Source: Limnofasciculus baicalensis BBK-W-15 (GTDB lineage: Bacteria; Cyanobacteriota; Cyanobacteriia; Cyanobacteriales; Coleofasciculaceae). From it: a stretch of DNA of 36,142 nucleotides. The stretch is from assembly GCF_024178385.1 (NCBI RefSeq), contig NZ_JAMZMM010000005.1, forward strand, positions 1-36,142, given 5' to 3'. The notes beneath the pieces were generated by a model. It saw nothing but the letters and a program-made list of their open reading frames with translations, had not been told where the DNA came from and did no database searches. The translations under genes were made by a program, and so were the position numbers. Shown piece by piece: positions 1-8,878 of the stretch (position 1 is the first letter of the stretch; each line of letters begins with the position of its first letter).

Positions 1-53
1 CTTCTCTTCCTTCTTCTCTTCCTTCTTCTCTTCCTTCTTCTCTTCCTTCTTCT
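1..53. repeat. 12-bp tandem repeat encoding (EEGR)n
   Basis: At least four perfect units of CTTCTCTTCCTT in a row, with a degenerate fifth ending near base 60. On the minus strand each unit adds Glu-Glu-Gly-Arg to the C-terminal tail of the Rpn-type protein, so changes in unit number keep the frame. The array continues to the window edge and may be longer. Confidence 0.9.
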
Positions 54-772
54 CTCGCTTCCCTTTTCGCGAAAGTTATTTCCCCTCGCCTGTCTTCCAT
101 CAACATTTCCTCTTTGTATAATTCCTCCAATTCTTCCACACTCAAACCCGCCTGATTCGCTATATTCATCGCTTTTTCTAGCTGCGGTATCTCCTGCATT
201 TTTGGCGGAATGACTTCTAAACTTGGCGCTTCTTTGAGAAAGTAGATCCACTTATCTGCGAGACTTTCCAAGTCTTCCAGCTTTTTGGTAAACTTGGGCA
301 ATTCCACAAATATCAGTTTTAACGACTTCTCCTGATAGGATATGTCTTCTTCTTCCTCTTGAAAGTAAAAACGGGTAATTATTTTCTCTGTTGATGGGAA
401 TAGCTGAAAATCCGTGATGGTTAGGGCAATTACAGGATTAAGATAGGAATATCCTTGTCCCGACTTGAGCTGATGAACGAAGGTTTTGCACAAGTTATAA
501 ACTACTCGTTTCTCGAAAGCTTCCACATTCCAGACTTGCATCTCAATGATGACAGTTGTTTTATCCGATAATACTGCCTTAACATCCAAATAGCTATCTT
601 TTAGATCGACAATATCAGCCGGGTTATAAGGGTTGATGATTTCTAAACTCTGGATGACAGGATTGCCTGAGTAGATCATGGCATTGAGGAAGGAAATCAG
701 GATATCGTGACTCTCATCTGAGGCAAAGATTTTCTTGAAGGCAAAGTCAGTTTTGGGGCTAATGAATCTCAT
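1..772 (-). CDS. Rpn family PD-(D/E)XK nuclease / putative transposase, C-terminus cut by window edge
   Basis: The reverse strand reads as one open frame from an ATG at 772 (MRFISPKTDFAFKKIFA) to the first base of the window, so the stop lies outside. The opening, the aspartate in SYLDVKAVLSD and the following VIIEMQVWN form the D...ExQ core of the Rpn / PDDEXK_2 family, whose E. coli members are DNA endonucleases promoting RecA-independent recombination. Many cyanobacterial copies are annotated as transposases although they carry no transposition machinery. The visible 257 codons end in repeats of Glu-Glu-Gly-Arg written by a 12-bp tandem repeat, a usual tail of this family. The gene is divergent from the helicase, with 214 bp between them. 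The family call is firm; the cellular role is not known. Confidence 0.8.
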   Translation of the reverse strand, partial: MRFISPKTDFAFKKIFASDESHDILISFLNAMIYSGNPVIQSLEIINPYNPADIVDLKDSYLDVKAVLSDKTTVIIEMQVWNVEAFEKRVVYNLCKTFVHQLKSGQGYSYLNPVIALTITDFQLFPSTEKIITRFYFQEEEEDISYQEKSLKLIFVELPKFTKKLEDLESLADKWIYFLKEAPSLEVIPPKMQEIPQLEKAMNIANQAGLSVEELEELYKEEMLMEDRRGEITFAKREAREEGREEGREEGREEGRE

Positions 773-986
773 ATTGCTAAATAGGTAATGTCTTCATCTC
801 GATCCTAACTTAATTTTACCAAAACATGTGCTAAGTTGTTCTGTAGTGCTATTATCTCCATTCTCAAGAATCAGATGCTTCCATAACAGCGATCGCTATG
901 TAGATCTTGCTCAATTTTGAAGCTACTCAGGTTGTAACCTAAAAGATTATATATCATTAAAATTGTTGCTCTTACCACTATCAAAA

Positions 987-3404
987 ATGTCAGACGATTT
1001 AGATACCAATCAACCCAACTCTCTGGAAATAACTCTCTCTACCTTGCGGGAGGAAGGAATTCAGCGCCTGCGGAACAAATTGCGACGGGGACAACAAGAT
1101 ATGGCAGACTGGAGGGGAGGCAAATTAGCAGTTTCGGCTGTACCTGGTGCAGGGAAATCTACAGGAATGGCTATAGCAGCGGCAATTGCGATCGCACGTT
1201 ATCAACTCTACAGCAAACGTCAACTCGCTGTTGTCACTTTTACCCGTTCCGCAGCGGCAAGTATTCGAGGTAAAATTCGTAAATATCTTAAAGATGATTT
1301 ATCTTTACCACAAACTGGTTTTCTTGTCTATACCTTACACGGTTTGGCCCTAAATATTGCTGGTCGCCATGGTGATTTGTCTGGTCTTAATTTAGGCACT
1401 TCTACATTAGTAACACCGAGTCCAAGTCATAAGATAATTCGCACTTGTGTGGAGCAATGGATTGTTAAGAATCCCCGTCGCTATTCTATTTTATTAGAGG
1501 GAAATGCTTTTGATGGGGAAGAAACGGAACGGTTGCGCCGACAGTCTGTTTTGCGGACGGAAGTATTACCAAATCTTGCTTATACTGTAATTCATGAAGC
1601 TAAAAGTTCTGGATTATTACCAGAGGATTTGTGGAGACTCAGCGAACAGATTAACGATGGATACGATATTTTAGCGATAGCGGCTGGCTTGTACGAGCAA
1701 TATCAAATAGTGACGCGATCGCAAAATTTTATCGATTATGATGATATGATTTTGGCGGCGCTGCGGGTATTGGAAAATGATACTGTTCGTCAGCAGTGGC
1801 AGAAGCAGTTTTTTGCGGTATTTGAAGATGAGGCTCAGGATTCAACTCCGCTGCAATTCCATCTTTTGGAAACTTTAGCTACGGATGCTGAAAATCCTAA
1901 TGCTCCTCTTAATTTAATCCGAGTTGGCGATCCGAATCAAGCAATTAATTCTACTTTTACTCCTGCAGATCCGATTTATTTTAATTGGTTTTGTGAGGAG
2001 TGTGGTGGCGCTGAAGCGCCTACTACTAACAATGAGGGTGATGACGCGGTTGCTATTAAGGATGAGGGCGCTGAAGCGCCTACTACTAACGGGGATGGAG
2101 TGAGGCGTTTGGCTACAATGGATCGAGCAGGGCGGAGTACGAAAAGTATTATTGATGCGGCTAATTTTGTGTTAGATTGGGTGAATCGTACTTATGGGGA
2201 GTCAGTGGCTTTTCGTCGCCAATTTATTCGTCCAGTTGATAGTAACGATCCTCAAGTCGATGCCAATCCTCAACCAACAGGTAGAGGTTTAGAAATTTAT
2301 CATCCTAAAGATATTTACCAGACGGTAGAATTAATGGGTGAACGGGTAATTGAGTTATTGACTGAAAATCCAGATCGTAGTGCGGCAGTATTAGTAAGGG
2401 AAAATAGACAGGGGACTTTTATTGCTCAGAAATTGGAATTCCTGAAACGGCAGTATGGGATTACAGTATATGATGTGGGAAGTAGCGATCGCCATTCTCA
2501 CATTCCTGGAGAAATTATGGCATTATTGCAGTTTTTGGATCGCCCTCATTCTCCAGATTACCTAAAAACAGCGTTAGAAGTATTAGTAAAACGCCAATTA
2601 ATTCCCACTCAAGATCTTAATGCTCTGGCTACTTATCCCGAACAATTTCTCTATCCTGGTCCTTTAGATCCGCCCCAAACTCCTTATGTTCGTCAAGCGG
2701 CACAATATTGTCGCAGTTTATTGAAAGCGAGGATAGAATTACCTCACTATCATCTTATTTCATTTTTAGCCCTAACCTTAAAATATGACCAATCAGAATT
2801 AGCGACTGTAGATAAATTAGGGGAACGAGTGGCAAAACAAACTCTTGGGAATATGTCGATGAATTCCACTATTAGTGTTTTGCAGGAAATTGTTAGTTCA
2901 GAACGTTTTGAACCTGTGGAAACAGACGAAGACGCAGATTCTCGCTATTTACGGAAAAATCAACTCACAATTATTACCATGCACAAAGCTAAGGGATTGG
3001 ATTGGGATTATGTCTTTCTCCCTTTTCTCCATGAAGATACCATTCCTGGTAATCCATGGGTTCCCACAGCGGCTCAATTTTTAGGCGATTTTACTTTAGC
3101 AGAAGTAGCAAGGGCGCAAATTCGGGCGAGTTTGCACAAACAACCTTTGCCCATGGCGATGGAGGCGTGGGAACAAGCAGCGCAGTTGAAAACGGCGGAA
3201 GAATTTCGGTTATTATATGTGGCAATGACGAGGGGAAAACGTTTGTTGTGGATGTCGGCAGCAGAGAGGGGACCATTTCGGTGGAATACTTTTACTGGGA
3301 AGGAATCGGATAATTTACAGGTTAAGAAACCTTGTCCGATTTTACCTGCTTTGAAGAGTAGATTTCCGGAAGCTGTGGTGGCTTTATCGGCGGTATTGCA
3401 TTAG
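987..3404 (+). CDS. UvrD/Rep-like superfamily 1 DNA helicase with an in-frame repeat insert
   Basis: SF1 helicase motifs appear in order: Walker A GAGKST, motif Ia VVTFTRSAAAS, Walker B DEAQD, motif III VGDPNQ, motif IV-like DRAGRSTKSI, motif V ITMHKAKGLDWD and motif VI LLYVAMTRGK. It is therefore an ATP-driven 3'-5' DNA unwinding enzyme of the UvrD/PcrA type, probably in DNA repair or fork restart. The ATG at 987 is preferred over the TTG at 963, since family members begin close to the acidic stretch after it. At about 805 residues it is full length. Residues about 339-370, between motifs III and IV, are an insert holding two copies of GAEAPTTN made by a DNA repeat. No partner gene follows; the next sequence is an xisI fossil. 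Which SF1 subgroup it belongs to is unresolved. Confidence 0.88.
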   Translation: MSDDLDTNQPNSLEITLSTLREEGIQRLRNKLRRGQQDMADWRGGKLAVSAVPGAGKSTGMAIAAAIAIARYQLYSKRQLAVVTFTRSAAASIRGKIRKYLKDDLSLPQTGFLVYTLHGLALNIAGRHGDLSGLNLGTSTLVTPSPSHKIIRTCVEQWIVKNPRRYSILLEGNAFDGEETERLRRQSVLRTEVLPNLAYTVIHEAKSSGLLPEDLWRLSEQINDGYDILAIAAGLYEQYQIVTRSQNFIDYDDMILAALRVLENDTVRQQWQKQFFAVFEDEAQDSTPLQFHLLETLATDAENPNAPLNLIRVGDPNQAINSTFTPADPIYFNWFCEECGGAEAPTTNNEGDDAVAIKDEGAEAPTTNGDGVRRLATMDRAGRSTKSIIDAANFVLDWVNRTYGESVAFRRQFIRPVDSNDPQVDANPQPTGRGLEIYHPKDIYQTVELMGERVIELLTENPDRSAAVLVRENRQGTFIAQKLEFLKRQYGITVYDVGSSDRHSHIPGEIMALLQFLDRPHSPDYLKTALEVLVKRQLIPTQDLNALATYPEQFLYPGPLDPPQTPYVRQAAQYCRSLLKARIELPHYHLISFLALTLKYDQSELATVDKLGERVAKQTLGNMSMNSTISVLQEIVSSERFEPVETDEDADSRYLRKNQLTIITMHKAKGLDWDYVFLPFLHEDTIPGNPWVPTAAQFLGDFTLAEVARAQIRASLHKQPLPMAMEAWEQAAQLKTAEEFRLLYVAMTRGKRLLWMSAAERGPFRWNTFTGKESDNLQVKKPCPILPALKSRFPEAVVALSAVLH
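2007..2090. repeat. Duplicated 24-bp hairpin repeat inside the helicase gene
   Basis: Two identical 24-bp copies occupy 2007-2030 and 2067-2090, 60 bp apart. Each starts with a small hairpin (GGCGC, loop TGAA, GCGCC) followed by TACTACTAAC. Both are read in the same frame as GAEAPTTN. The 60-bp period is a multiple of three, so the helicase frame is kept. Confidence 0.85.
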
Positions 3405-3417
3405 GGAGAATTGGTAA

Positions 3418-3528
3418 TGGGAGGATATTGCGGCAGATTTAGTCAATTTGGGCGTACCCAAACAAGATATTGTGCTAGGTTTTTATCCTCCTTTCATGCG
3501 GGAAATGAGTGACTATGCAGTGGGATAA
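3418..3528 (+). pseudogene. Fossil C-terminus of XisI (fdxN element excision controlling factor family)
   Basis: The frame reads WEDIAADLVNLGVPKQDIV, then LGFYPPFMREMSDYAVG and a TAA. This matches the C-terminal third of XisI-family proteins, which usually read IAxxLVxxGVPKxDIVLGF followed by a tyrosine/aromatic stretch ending in AVA. An in-frame stop just upstream (3415-3417) and the lack of any family sequence before it show the 5' part is gone. The accompanying xisH gene is also absent. It begins 13 bp after the helicase stop. The piece is probably a relic of an xisH-xisI pair lost by deletion. Confidence 0.75.
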
Positions 3529-3587
3529 CTATGTGCAATCTATGGCTAATTGCTAATGGCTAATTGCATTTCCCCAGCCCCTAGCTG

Positions 3588-3613
3588 TAGGGTGCGTTAC
3601 ATAACGCACCCTA
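3588..3613. repeat. Perfect 12-bp inverted repeat (TGCGTTA family), possible terminator
   Basis: TAGGGTGCGTTA (3588-3599) pairs perfectly with TAACGCACCCTA (3602-3613) across a 2-base centre. It lies between the helicase/xisI side and the convergent transaldolase gene, where it could end transcription from both sides, although there is no T-run. Related copies lie at 4925-4950, 4978-5003 and 19666-19691, so it is an interspersed family, not a dedicated terminator. Confidence 0.7.
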
Positions 3614-3635
3614 CTAACCCCCCACTCCCTAATCC

Positions 3636-4805
3636 CTAAGCAGCAAGTTGCAAAGCTGCACCCAATCCTGCACCCATTTCTTGTGGGGAAATTTTACCGT
3701 CTTTATCGATATCTAAAGCATCGAAAACAGCATCAGTGCCCATCCATTCTTCGCGGGTAATAAAGCCATCGCCATCTAAGTCATAGGTACGGAAAATACT
3801 CTCTGCGGAATTAGCAATAATAGATGTTCCTTCCAGGAAAGATAGCCTGTTAGCTAAGAGAGTTTCCAGGTTAATTAATGCTTTAGTGAAGCCTTGAATC
3901 CCTTCAGCTAATTTTTCTGATGCCATTCGATCTTCAGCATGCATTTTATCGAAAGTAGCTTTGTCCATCGATATTTTTTCGATTGACATATCCATGGATT
4001 TTGCCGGATCTAGTTTGCGAGGTAGTTGTTCTTTTGTTCCCTCTAATTCGGATAATAACCCTGGAGAAATTGTCAATAAATCGCAACCTGCTAATTCTAA
4101 GATTTCACCAATATTGCGGAAACTGGCTCCCATAACTTCTGTTTTGTAACCAAATTTTTTGTAATAATTGTAAATGGTTGTTACAGACTGTACGCCGGGA
4201 TCTTCTGTACTGGAATAATCCTTTCCAGTTTCCTTTTTGTACCAATCGAGAATCCGGCCAACAAAAGGAGAAATTAGGGTAATGCCAGCTTCTGCACAGG
4301 CGATCGCTTGATGGATACCAAATAGTAAGGTTAAGTTACAATGGATACCTTCTTTTTCCAATATTTCTGCTGCACGGATTCCTTCCCAGGTGGAGGCAAT
4401 TTTAATCAAAATGCGATCGCGAGAAATCCCAGCGGCTTCATATTCGGAAATGAGATAGCGTGCTTTTTCCAGTGTTGCTGCCGTATCATAAGATAGTCGT
4501 GCATCCACTTCTGTGGAAACGCGCCCTGGAATAAGCTGTAAAATTTTCTTACCAAAGGATACCGCTAAACGATCGAATGCCAGCGATAACACTGCCGCAT
4601 CCGTAGCACCAGCACCAGCATCCCGATTTGCCTGCTTGAGGGTTTCATCGACAATTTCCTGATATTGGGGCATCTGTGCCGCCGCTGTAATCAATGAGGG
4701 ATTCGTTGTCGTGTCGCTAGGGTGAAACTTTTCAATTGCCTGAATATCCCCGGTATCGGCAACCACAACTGTCATTTGGCGCAATTGTTCTAGTAAAGTA
4801 GACAT
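3636..4805 (-). CDS. tal: Transaldolase with C-terminal EF-hand pair
   Basis: Class I aldolase of the TalB type, moving a dihydroxyacetone unit between sedoheptulose 7-phosphate and glyceraldehyde 3-phosphate in the cytoplasmic pentose phosphate pathway. The Schiff-base lysine is K135 in [11 protein letters not shown], the proton-relay aspartate is D17 in VVADTGD, and TTNPSL and ISPFVGRI are also present. The catalytic domain ends near residue 325. The last 50 residues hold two canonical calcium loops, [13 protein letters not shown] (from about 342) and [13 protein letters not shown] (from about 365), making 389 residues against about 317 in E. coli. This fusion occurs in other cyanobacteria. 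The gene stands alone, flanked by repeats. Calcium binding is inferred from loop residues only. Confidence 0.95.
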   Translation of the reverse strand: MSTLLEQLRQMTVVVADTGDIQAIEKFHPSDTTTNPSLITAAAQMPQYQEIVDETLKQANRDAGAGATDAAVLSLAFDRLAVSFGKKILQLIPGRVSTEVDARLSYDTAATLEKARYLISEYEAAGISRDRILIKIASTWEGIRAAEILEKEGIHCNLTLLFGIHQAIACAEAGITLISPFVGRILDWYKKETGKDYSSTEDPGVQSVTTIYNYYKKFGYKTEVMGASFRNIGEILELAGCDLLTISPGLLSELEGTKEQLPRKLDPAKSMDMSIEKISMDKATFDKMHAEDRMASEKLAEGIQGFTKALINLETLLANRLSFLEGTSIIANSAESIFRTYDLDGDGFITREEWMGTDAVFDALDIDKDGKISPQEMGAGLGAALQLAA

Positions 4806-4924
4806 GAATGAAACCTCAAACGCTGCTTAAATTGTCTGCCAGTTTTTAGTTTAGCGAATTCATCCCATTTTTCCGTTTATATTTTATATTTTACATAGAT
4901 TTTAGATATCGCAAACTCTAGTAG

Positions 4925-5003
4925 GGTGCGTTATCCTTTGCTAACGCACCGTTACCACTATATGTAATAGATAGTAGGGTGCGTTATGCTTTGCTAAGGC
5001 ACC
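4925..5003. repeat. Two copies of the TGCGTTA inverted repeat in the gap 4806-5132
   Basis: Copy one: GGTGCGTTA at 4925-4933 and TAACGCACC at 4942-4950, a perfect 9-bp stem. Copy two: GGTGCGTTA at 4978-4986 and TAAGGCACC at 4995-5003, with one mismatch. They lie in the 327-bp gap upstream of the transaldolase and downstream of the kinase-cyclase gene. The gap also has a single AGAAACCCGGTTTCT near 5090, a family that forms larger palindromes at 10987, 11515 and 18093. No gene is visible in the gap. Confidence 0.8.
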
Positions 5004-5132
5004 ATAGCTGTATAAGTCATATTTTAGATAGCGCGATAGCCTAGCGTGTGGAGCAAGGAGATTGCAAATTCTAGTTACTTCGAGCGTAGAAACCCGGTTT
5101 CTTGGTGTTGACTTATCCCAGGCAACTGAGTC

Positions 5133-8100
5133 TTACTTTTCCTGTAGAGATTCCACCCCTGCCCATTCTTCCGGTACGCCATACTTTTGATAATTATCAC
5201 AGCGAGAAATATATAGCATGGCGGCTTTATCTTGGGGATTAATATGTAAAACATCCTCAAACATTTGTTTTGCTATATCAAATTTTTGCCGATAATAAAA
5301 AACAATCGCTTCTTCAAAGCTAGTCTGAGTTTCTATTTTTAACTTCTTCAGTCTCTCTGAATCTCCAGAATAGACTTCAAAGATGGCTACAGCAGAATTT
5401 TTCCCCTTAACTTTCACTCGATCCAGAAATCGATAGCTATACTTTTCCAGATCGTCTAGAGTATAGAGGGTATTTTCGCTAATTACAATACCCGCACCAT
5501 AAAGTTTGGTTAAACCTTCCAGACGAGAAGCCAGATTAACTGCATCAGAAATAACAGTACTTTCCATCCTTTCTCTTTCACCAATCGTACCTAACATCAA
5601 AGTACCCGTATGTAAACCAATCCCAATTGCAATAGGAACATATCCTTTTTTCCGCCGATGTTGATTGTAAATTGTTACCTGTTTTTGCATCTCAATTGCA
5701 CCAGATACGGCATGATCTGGTGATTGGGGAAATAAAGCCATCACTGCATCGCCAATATATTTATCAATGAAGCCCTGATGAGCGCGAATTACTGGGCTAA
5801 CTCGATTTAAGTAACTATTGAGAAAATTAAAATTATCTTCTGGTGACATCCCTTCCGATAGAGTAGTAAATGAGCGAATATCAGAAAACAGAATAGTCAT
5901 TTCTTTCTGGATTTGATCGCCAAGTTGGACATCAATGATGCTTTCTCTACCCAGAAACTTCAAAAAATTGTGAGGCACGAATCTACCGTAAGCTGCATTG
6001 ATTTTTGCGAGGCGGATATGAGTTTGAATTCGGGCTAATAATTCATTTTTGACAAAGGGTTTGGTAAGATAATCATTAGCGCCTAACTCGAATGCTTGGA
6101 CTAAATCAGTAGTCCGATCTTTCGCAGTCAGCATGACAATGGGTAATTCGACTGCGGGGAATTTTTCTCGCACTTTTTGACAGACTTCATAACCCGTCAT
6201 CCGGGGCATCATAATATCGAGTAAGATTAAGTCTGGCTTGAATCCACTATCAATAATTGCCAATGCTTCTATCCCGTTACTAGCTTGAGTGATGGCATAA
6301 TTTTCTAGAGATAGATTGTTAACCAATACTTGGAGATTAATTGGCTCATCATCCACGATTAAGATTTTAAAGTATCCATTTTCTCCAGCTAATACTTCAG
6401 GGTAAATCTGGATGGAATCTGTTAATTCTTGGGAAGGCTTTTTGGCTATAACTGGAGATACTTGTTGATTACTTGCTTGTGTATTTTCTGAGACAGGCAA
6501 GGTAAATGTAAAGCGAGATCCTTCCCCAACTATTGATTCTACATAAATAGTTCCGCCGTGTAACTCCACAAGCTGTTTTGTAATGGCTAAACCTAAACCA
6601 GCGCCCCCATAAATTCTAGCTGTGGAAGCATCTGCTTGTTCAAAAGATTCAAAAATTCTATCTATTTTATCGGGAGGAATACCAATTCCAGTATCCGATA
6701 TAGTAATAGCTATTTTGTTGTTGGTTATTGGTTGTTGGTTGTTGGTTGTTGGTTGTTGGTTGTTTTCCCCACTCCCCATTCCCCATTTCCCATTCCCTAC
6801 TCCCAATTCCCCATTCCCCACAACTACTTCTGCCCAGACTTCTATTATCCCTGATTCCGTGAATTTAATCGCATTACCGATGAGATTTTGCAGAATCTGT
6901 TGTACCCTATTCTCATCAGCATCAACTAGAGGTAAATCTGGTGCGATCGCATTAATCAATTGTAATGGTTTTTTGCCGATCGTTGCCTGAGAGATCGCGA
7001 TTACAACATCAGCAATTTCTCGCATTCCTAATGGCTTAATTTGCAAGTCGATGGTTTTATGTCTCAGTTGGGAGAAATCTAAAAGATCGTTTACTAAATG
7101 AGACAGTCTTCTCCCGGCAGATATAATTGTACTAAGATTAGCATAAGCTCTTTCTGGTAATGGTCCAGCAGCACCATCAACAAGGGATTCAGCAATACCA
7201 ATAATACCATTAAGAGGGGTGCGAAGTTCGTGGGAAGTATTGGCAATAAAGTCGTCTTTTAGTTGATTCAAATTATGCAATTCGGTATTTTTAGCTTCCA
7301 GGGTAGTGAAGGAGTCTTCTAGTTGACTCGCCATCCTGTTAAATGCTTTCGCTAAAATACCTAATTCATCAGATCTTTCCAGATCTATACTATGGTCAAA
7401 TTGTCCCTCAGAAAGAGCAATAGCCGCATCTTTTAGCCGCATAATTGGCAAAACAATCCAGCGCGATGTCATGAATCCAATAATCGTGGCGACAGCTAAA
7501 GCTAGCAAGCATAATATCGTAGTGAGGCGGATATTGGCATGAATTCGATCCATGAAATCTGATTCAGGGATAGTGACGACAATTAGCCAGTCTATACCAA
7601 ACTTATCTTGCCAAGGTGTGACTTGAACAAATTGTCGTTCATTCCCGATTTGAAAGTCCAAAAACTGGATAGTTTTAATATCATTCAGATTACCAAAACT
7701 CTTGTTTAAATTAAGAACAGTAGCGCGGATTAAAGGATTGGCAATTTCAGATACATTCAGTCGTTCGGCTTTGCCATTTTTCAGGAGGAATGGGGGATCT
7801 TTAGTCGAACTAGCGACTAGTAATCCAGAACGCTCTATGATAAAAGTCTGTCCGGTTTTACTAATTTTTAATTGGCGGAGAAAATTACTAATATCTGAGA
7901 GAATAAGATCCACACCGAGCGCACCAACTAGTTTCCTATTGCTATCGTAGACAGGATAGCTAGATGAGATCGATAAAACCTCTGGTTTATCTTGCCACTG
8001 GTAAATTTTACTCCAGACAGGATTACCTGCACGCACAGCATCAGCATACCAACTTTCTTTAGAAATAGCATAGTCTTCAATAACAAACTCTTTTAATTTG

Positions 8101-8579
8101 GTGCGATGATCTTTATTATCAGTATTATAAATAGATGTGCCGGGTGAGTTTTTTAGCCTCTCATTAATCAAGAGTCTACCATCCTCTAAACGTTCAACCC
8201 CAATAAATTCTCCTTCCTTGCTGCCAAAATTAATATAGCTAACTTTAAACACCCGCATTTGTTTCAAGAAAAACTCCTCTGTTTGCTGGAAGTTTTTCAG
8301 GTTAATTATTCCTAACTCGATAGCATCCAGATTGATTTGATTGAGCTGATGAGGAGTATCTAAATAAGTATCCAGTTTATGATGAATGCGATCGCTAATT
8401 TGCTGCCTCAGTTGGCTAGAAAGATCGTTAACCGCTTCCTTGCCACTACGAGATGAGAGATATCCCACCAATCCCACAATTGTGAAAGTTTGGATCGCAA
8501 ATGGCACGACGAGGATGACGCGGAGGGGGACTTTTCCAGAAACCTTGGCAATAAAGCGATTGAGTGATGGGATAAACAT
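5133..8579 (-). CDS. Membrane Cache-HAMP hybrid histidine kinase fused to receiver and adenylate cyclase (CyaC-like)
   Basis: A 1148-residue signalling protein. An N-terminal membrane helix (about 18-43) precedes a periplasmic Cache-type sensor (about 45-340), a second helix (about 348-370) and a HAMP linker. HisKA follows with phospho-accepting H about 450 in NTSHELRTP, then an HATPase with N-box NLIGNAIKF, DTGIGIPP and GGAGLGLAI. A receiver has Asp about 786 in LLDIMMP and LTKPF. The class III cyclase begins near 885: LFSDIRSFT and YIGD give both metal aspartates, and the lysine of IDKYIGD and the SD of ISDAVNLASR point to ATP as substrate. About 70 helical, TPR-like residues end it. It probably turns an extracellular ligand into cAMP by intramolecular phosphorelay, as in CyaC, which lacks a Cache sensor. 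Residues about 586-621 in the ATPase domain are a repeat-derived insert. It is divergent from another cyclase gene. Confidence 0.9.
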   Translation of the reverse strand: MFIPSLNRFIAKVSGKVPLRVILVVPFAIQTFTIVGLVGYLSSRSGKEAVNDLSSQLRQQISDRIHHKLDTYLDTPHQLNQINLDAIELGIINLKNFQQTEEFFLKQMRVFKVSYINFGSKEGEFIGVERLEDGRLLINERLKNSPGTSIYNTDNKDHRTKLKEFVIEDYAISKESWYADAVRAGNPVWSKIYQWQDKPEVLSISSSYPVYDSNRKLVGALGVDLILSDISNFLRQLKISKTGQTFIIERSGLLVASSTKDPPFLLKNGKAERLNVSEIANPLIRATVLNLNKSFGNLNDIKTIQFLDFQIGNERQFVQVTPWQDKFGIDWLIVVTIPESDFMDRIHANIRLTTILCLLALAVATIIGFMTSRWIVLPIMRLKDAAIALSEGQFDHSIDLERSDELGILAKAFNRMASQLEDSFTTLEAKNTELHNLNQLKDDFIANTSHELRTPLNGIIGIAESLVDGAAGPLPERAYANLSTIISAGRRLSHLVNDLLDFSQLRHKTIDLQIKPLGMREIADVVIAISQATIGKKPLQLINAIAPDLPLVDADENRVQQILQNLIGNAIKFTESGIIEVWAEVVVGNGELGVGNGKWGMGSGENNQQPTTNNQQPITNNKIAITISDTGIGIPPDKIDRIFESFEQADASTARIYGGAGLGLAITKQLVELHGGTIYVESIVGEGSRFTFTLPVSENTQASNQQVSPVIAKKPSQELTDSIQIYPEVLAGENGYFKILIVDDEPINLQVLVNNLSLENYAITQASNGIEALAIIDSGFKPDLILLDIMMPRMTGYEVCQKVREKFPAVELPIVMLTAKDRTTDLVQAFELGANDYLTKPFVKNELLARIQTHIRLAKINAAYGRFVPHNFLKFLGRESIIDVQLGDQIQKEMTILFSDIRSFTTLSEGMSPEDNFNFLNSYLNRVSPVIRAHQGFIDKYIGDAVMALFPQSPDHAVSGAIEMQKQVTIYNQHRRKKGYVPIAIGIGLHTGTLMLGTIGERERMESTVISDAVNLASRLEGLTKLYGAGIVISENTLYTLDDLEKYSYRFLDRVKVKGKNSAVAIFEVYSGDSERLKKLKIETQTSFEEAIVFYYRQKFDIAKQMFEDVLHINPQDKAAMLYISRCDNYQKYGVPEEWAGVESLQEK
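6716..6822. repeat. Intergenic-type repeats read in frame inside the kinase ATPase domain
   Basis: On the plus strand this is a run of TTGGTTGTTGG-type units (6716-6772) followed by CCCCATTCCC-type units (to 6822). These are the same low-complexity tracts that fill gaps at 10349, 13373 and 17583 and precede the SbcD gene. On the coding strand it gives glycine/glutamate/asparagine-rich residues about 586-621, with no stop, between the N-box and the G1 box. Confidence 0.85.
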
Positions 8580-8683
8580 AGGGGATAGATTATAGATGCT
8601 GTTAGTAAAGAAAAAGTAAAATTCTCTCCACCCTTAACCAAATCAGGATTGTGGGCAATTGAGCAGAGGTCGATTGGGGAGGC

Positions 8684-8692
8684 TGCTATAAT
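8684..8692 (+). promoter_or_regulatory. Possible extended -10 promoter element for the PAS-cyclase gene
   Basis: TGCTATAAT in the 299-bp divergent region between the two cyclase genes gives a consensus TATAAT with a TG one base upstream. No good -35 box lies at 16-18 bp. It would leave a leader of about 180 bases before the start at 8879. The call rests on pattern only. Nothing else was recognised in this divergent region. Confidence 0.3.
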
Positions 8693-8878
8693 ATTTCTGA
8701 CATCAGGATAAGCAGCATCCGATCGTTAATTGACAAATATCTTCTAAGATAGACGATAGCAGGAGATTCCATTGCTTCAAGCCCTCCGACACCTACCACC
8801 CATCCCTCGATCCGAATTTATACTTAGAAAAGCACTAATTCTTTCCGAAATCCGCCTCAACCCCTGAATAAAGGATAT

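Noticed and set aside
1-772. Insertion sequence with a DDE transposase
   Set aside because: The protein is the Rpn/PD-(D/E)XK type, and no terminal inverted repeats or target duplication were seen around it.
6622-6990. Protein gene on the plus strand inside the kinase-cyclase gene
   Set aside because: It is an antisense frame kept open by the repeat tract (runs of Leu/Val/Gly/Trp and Pro/Phe) and has no family features.
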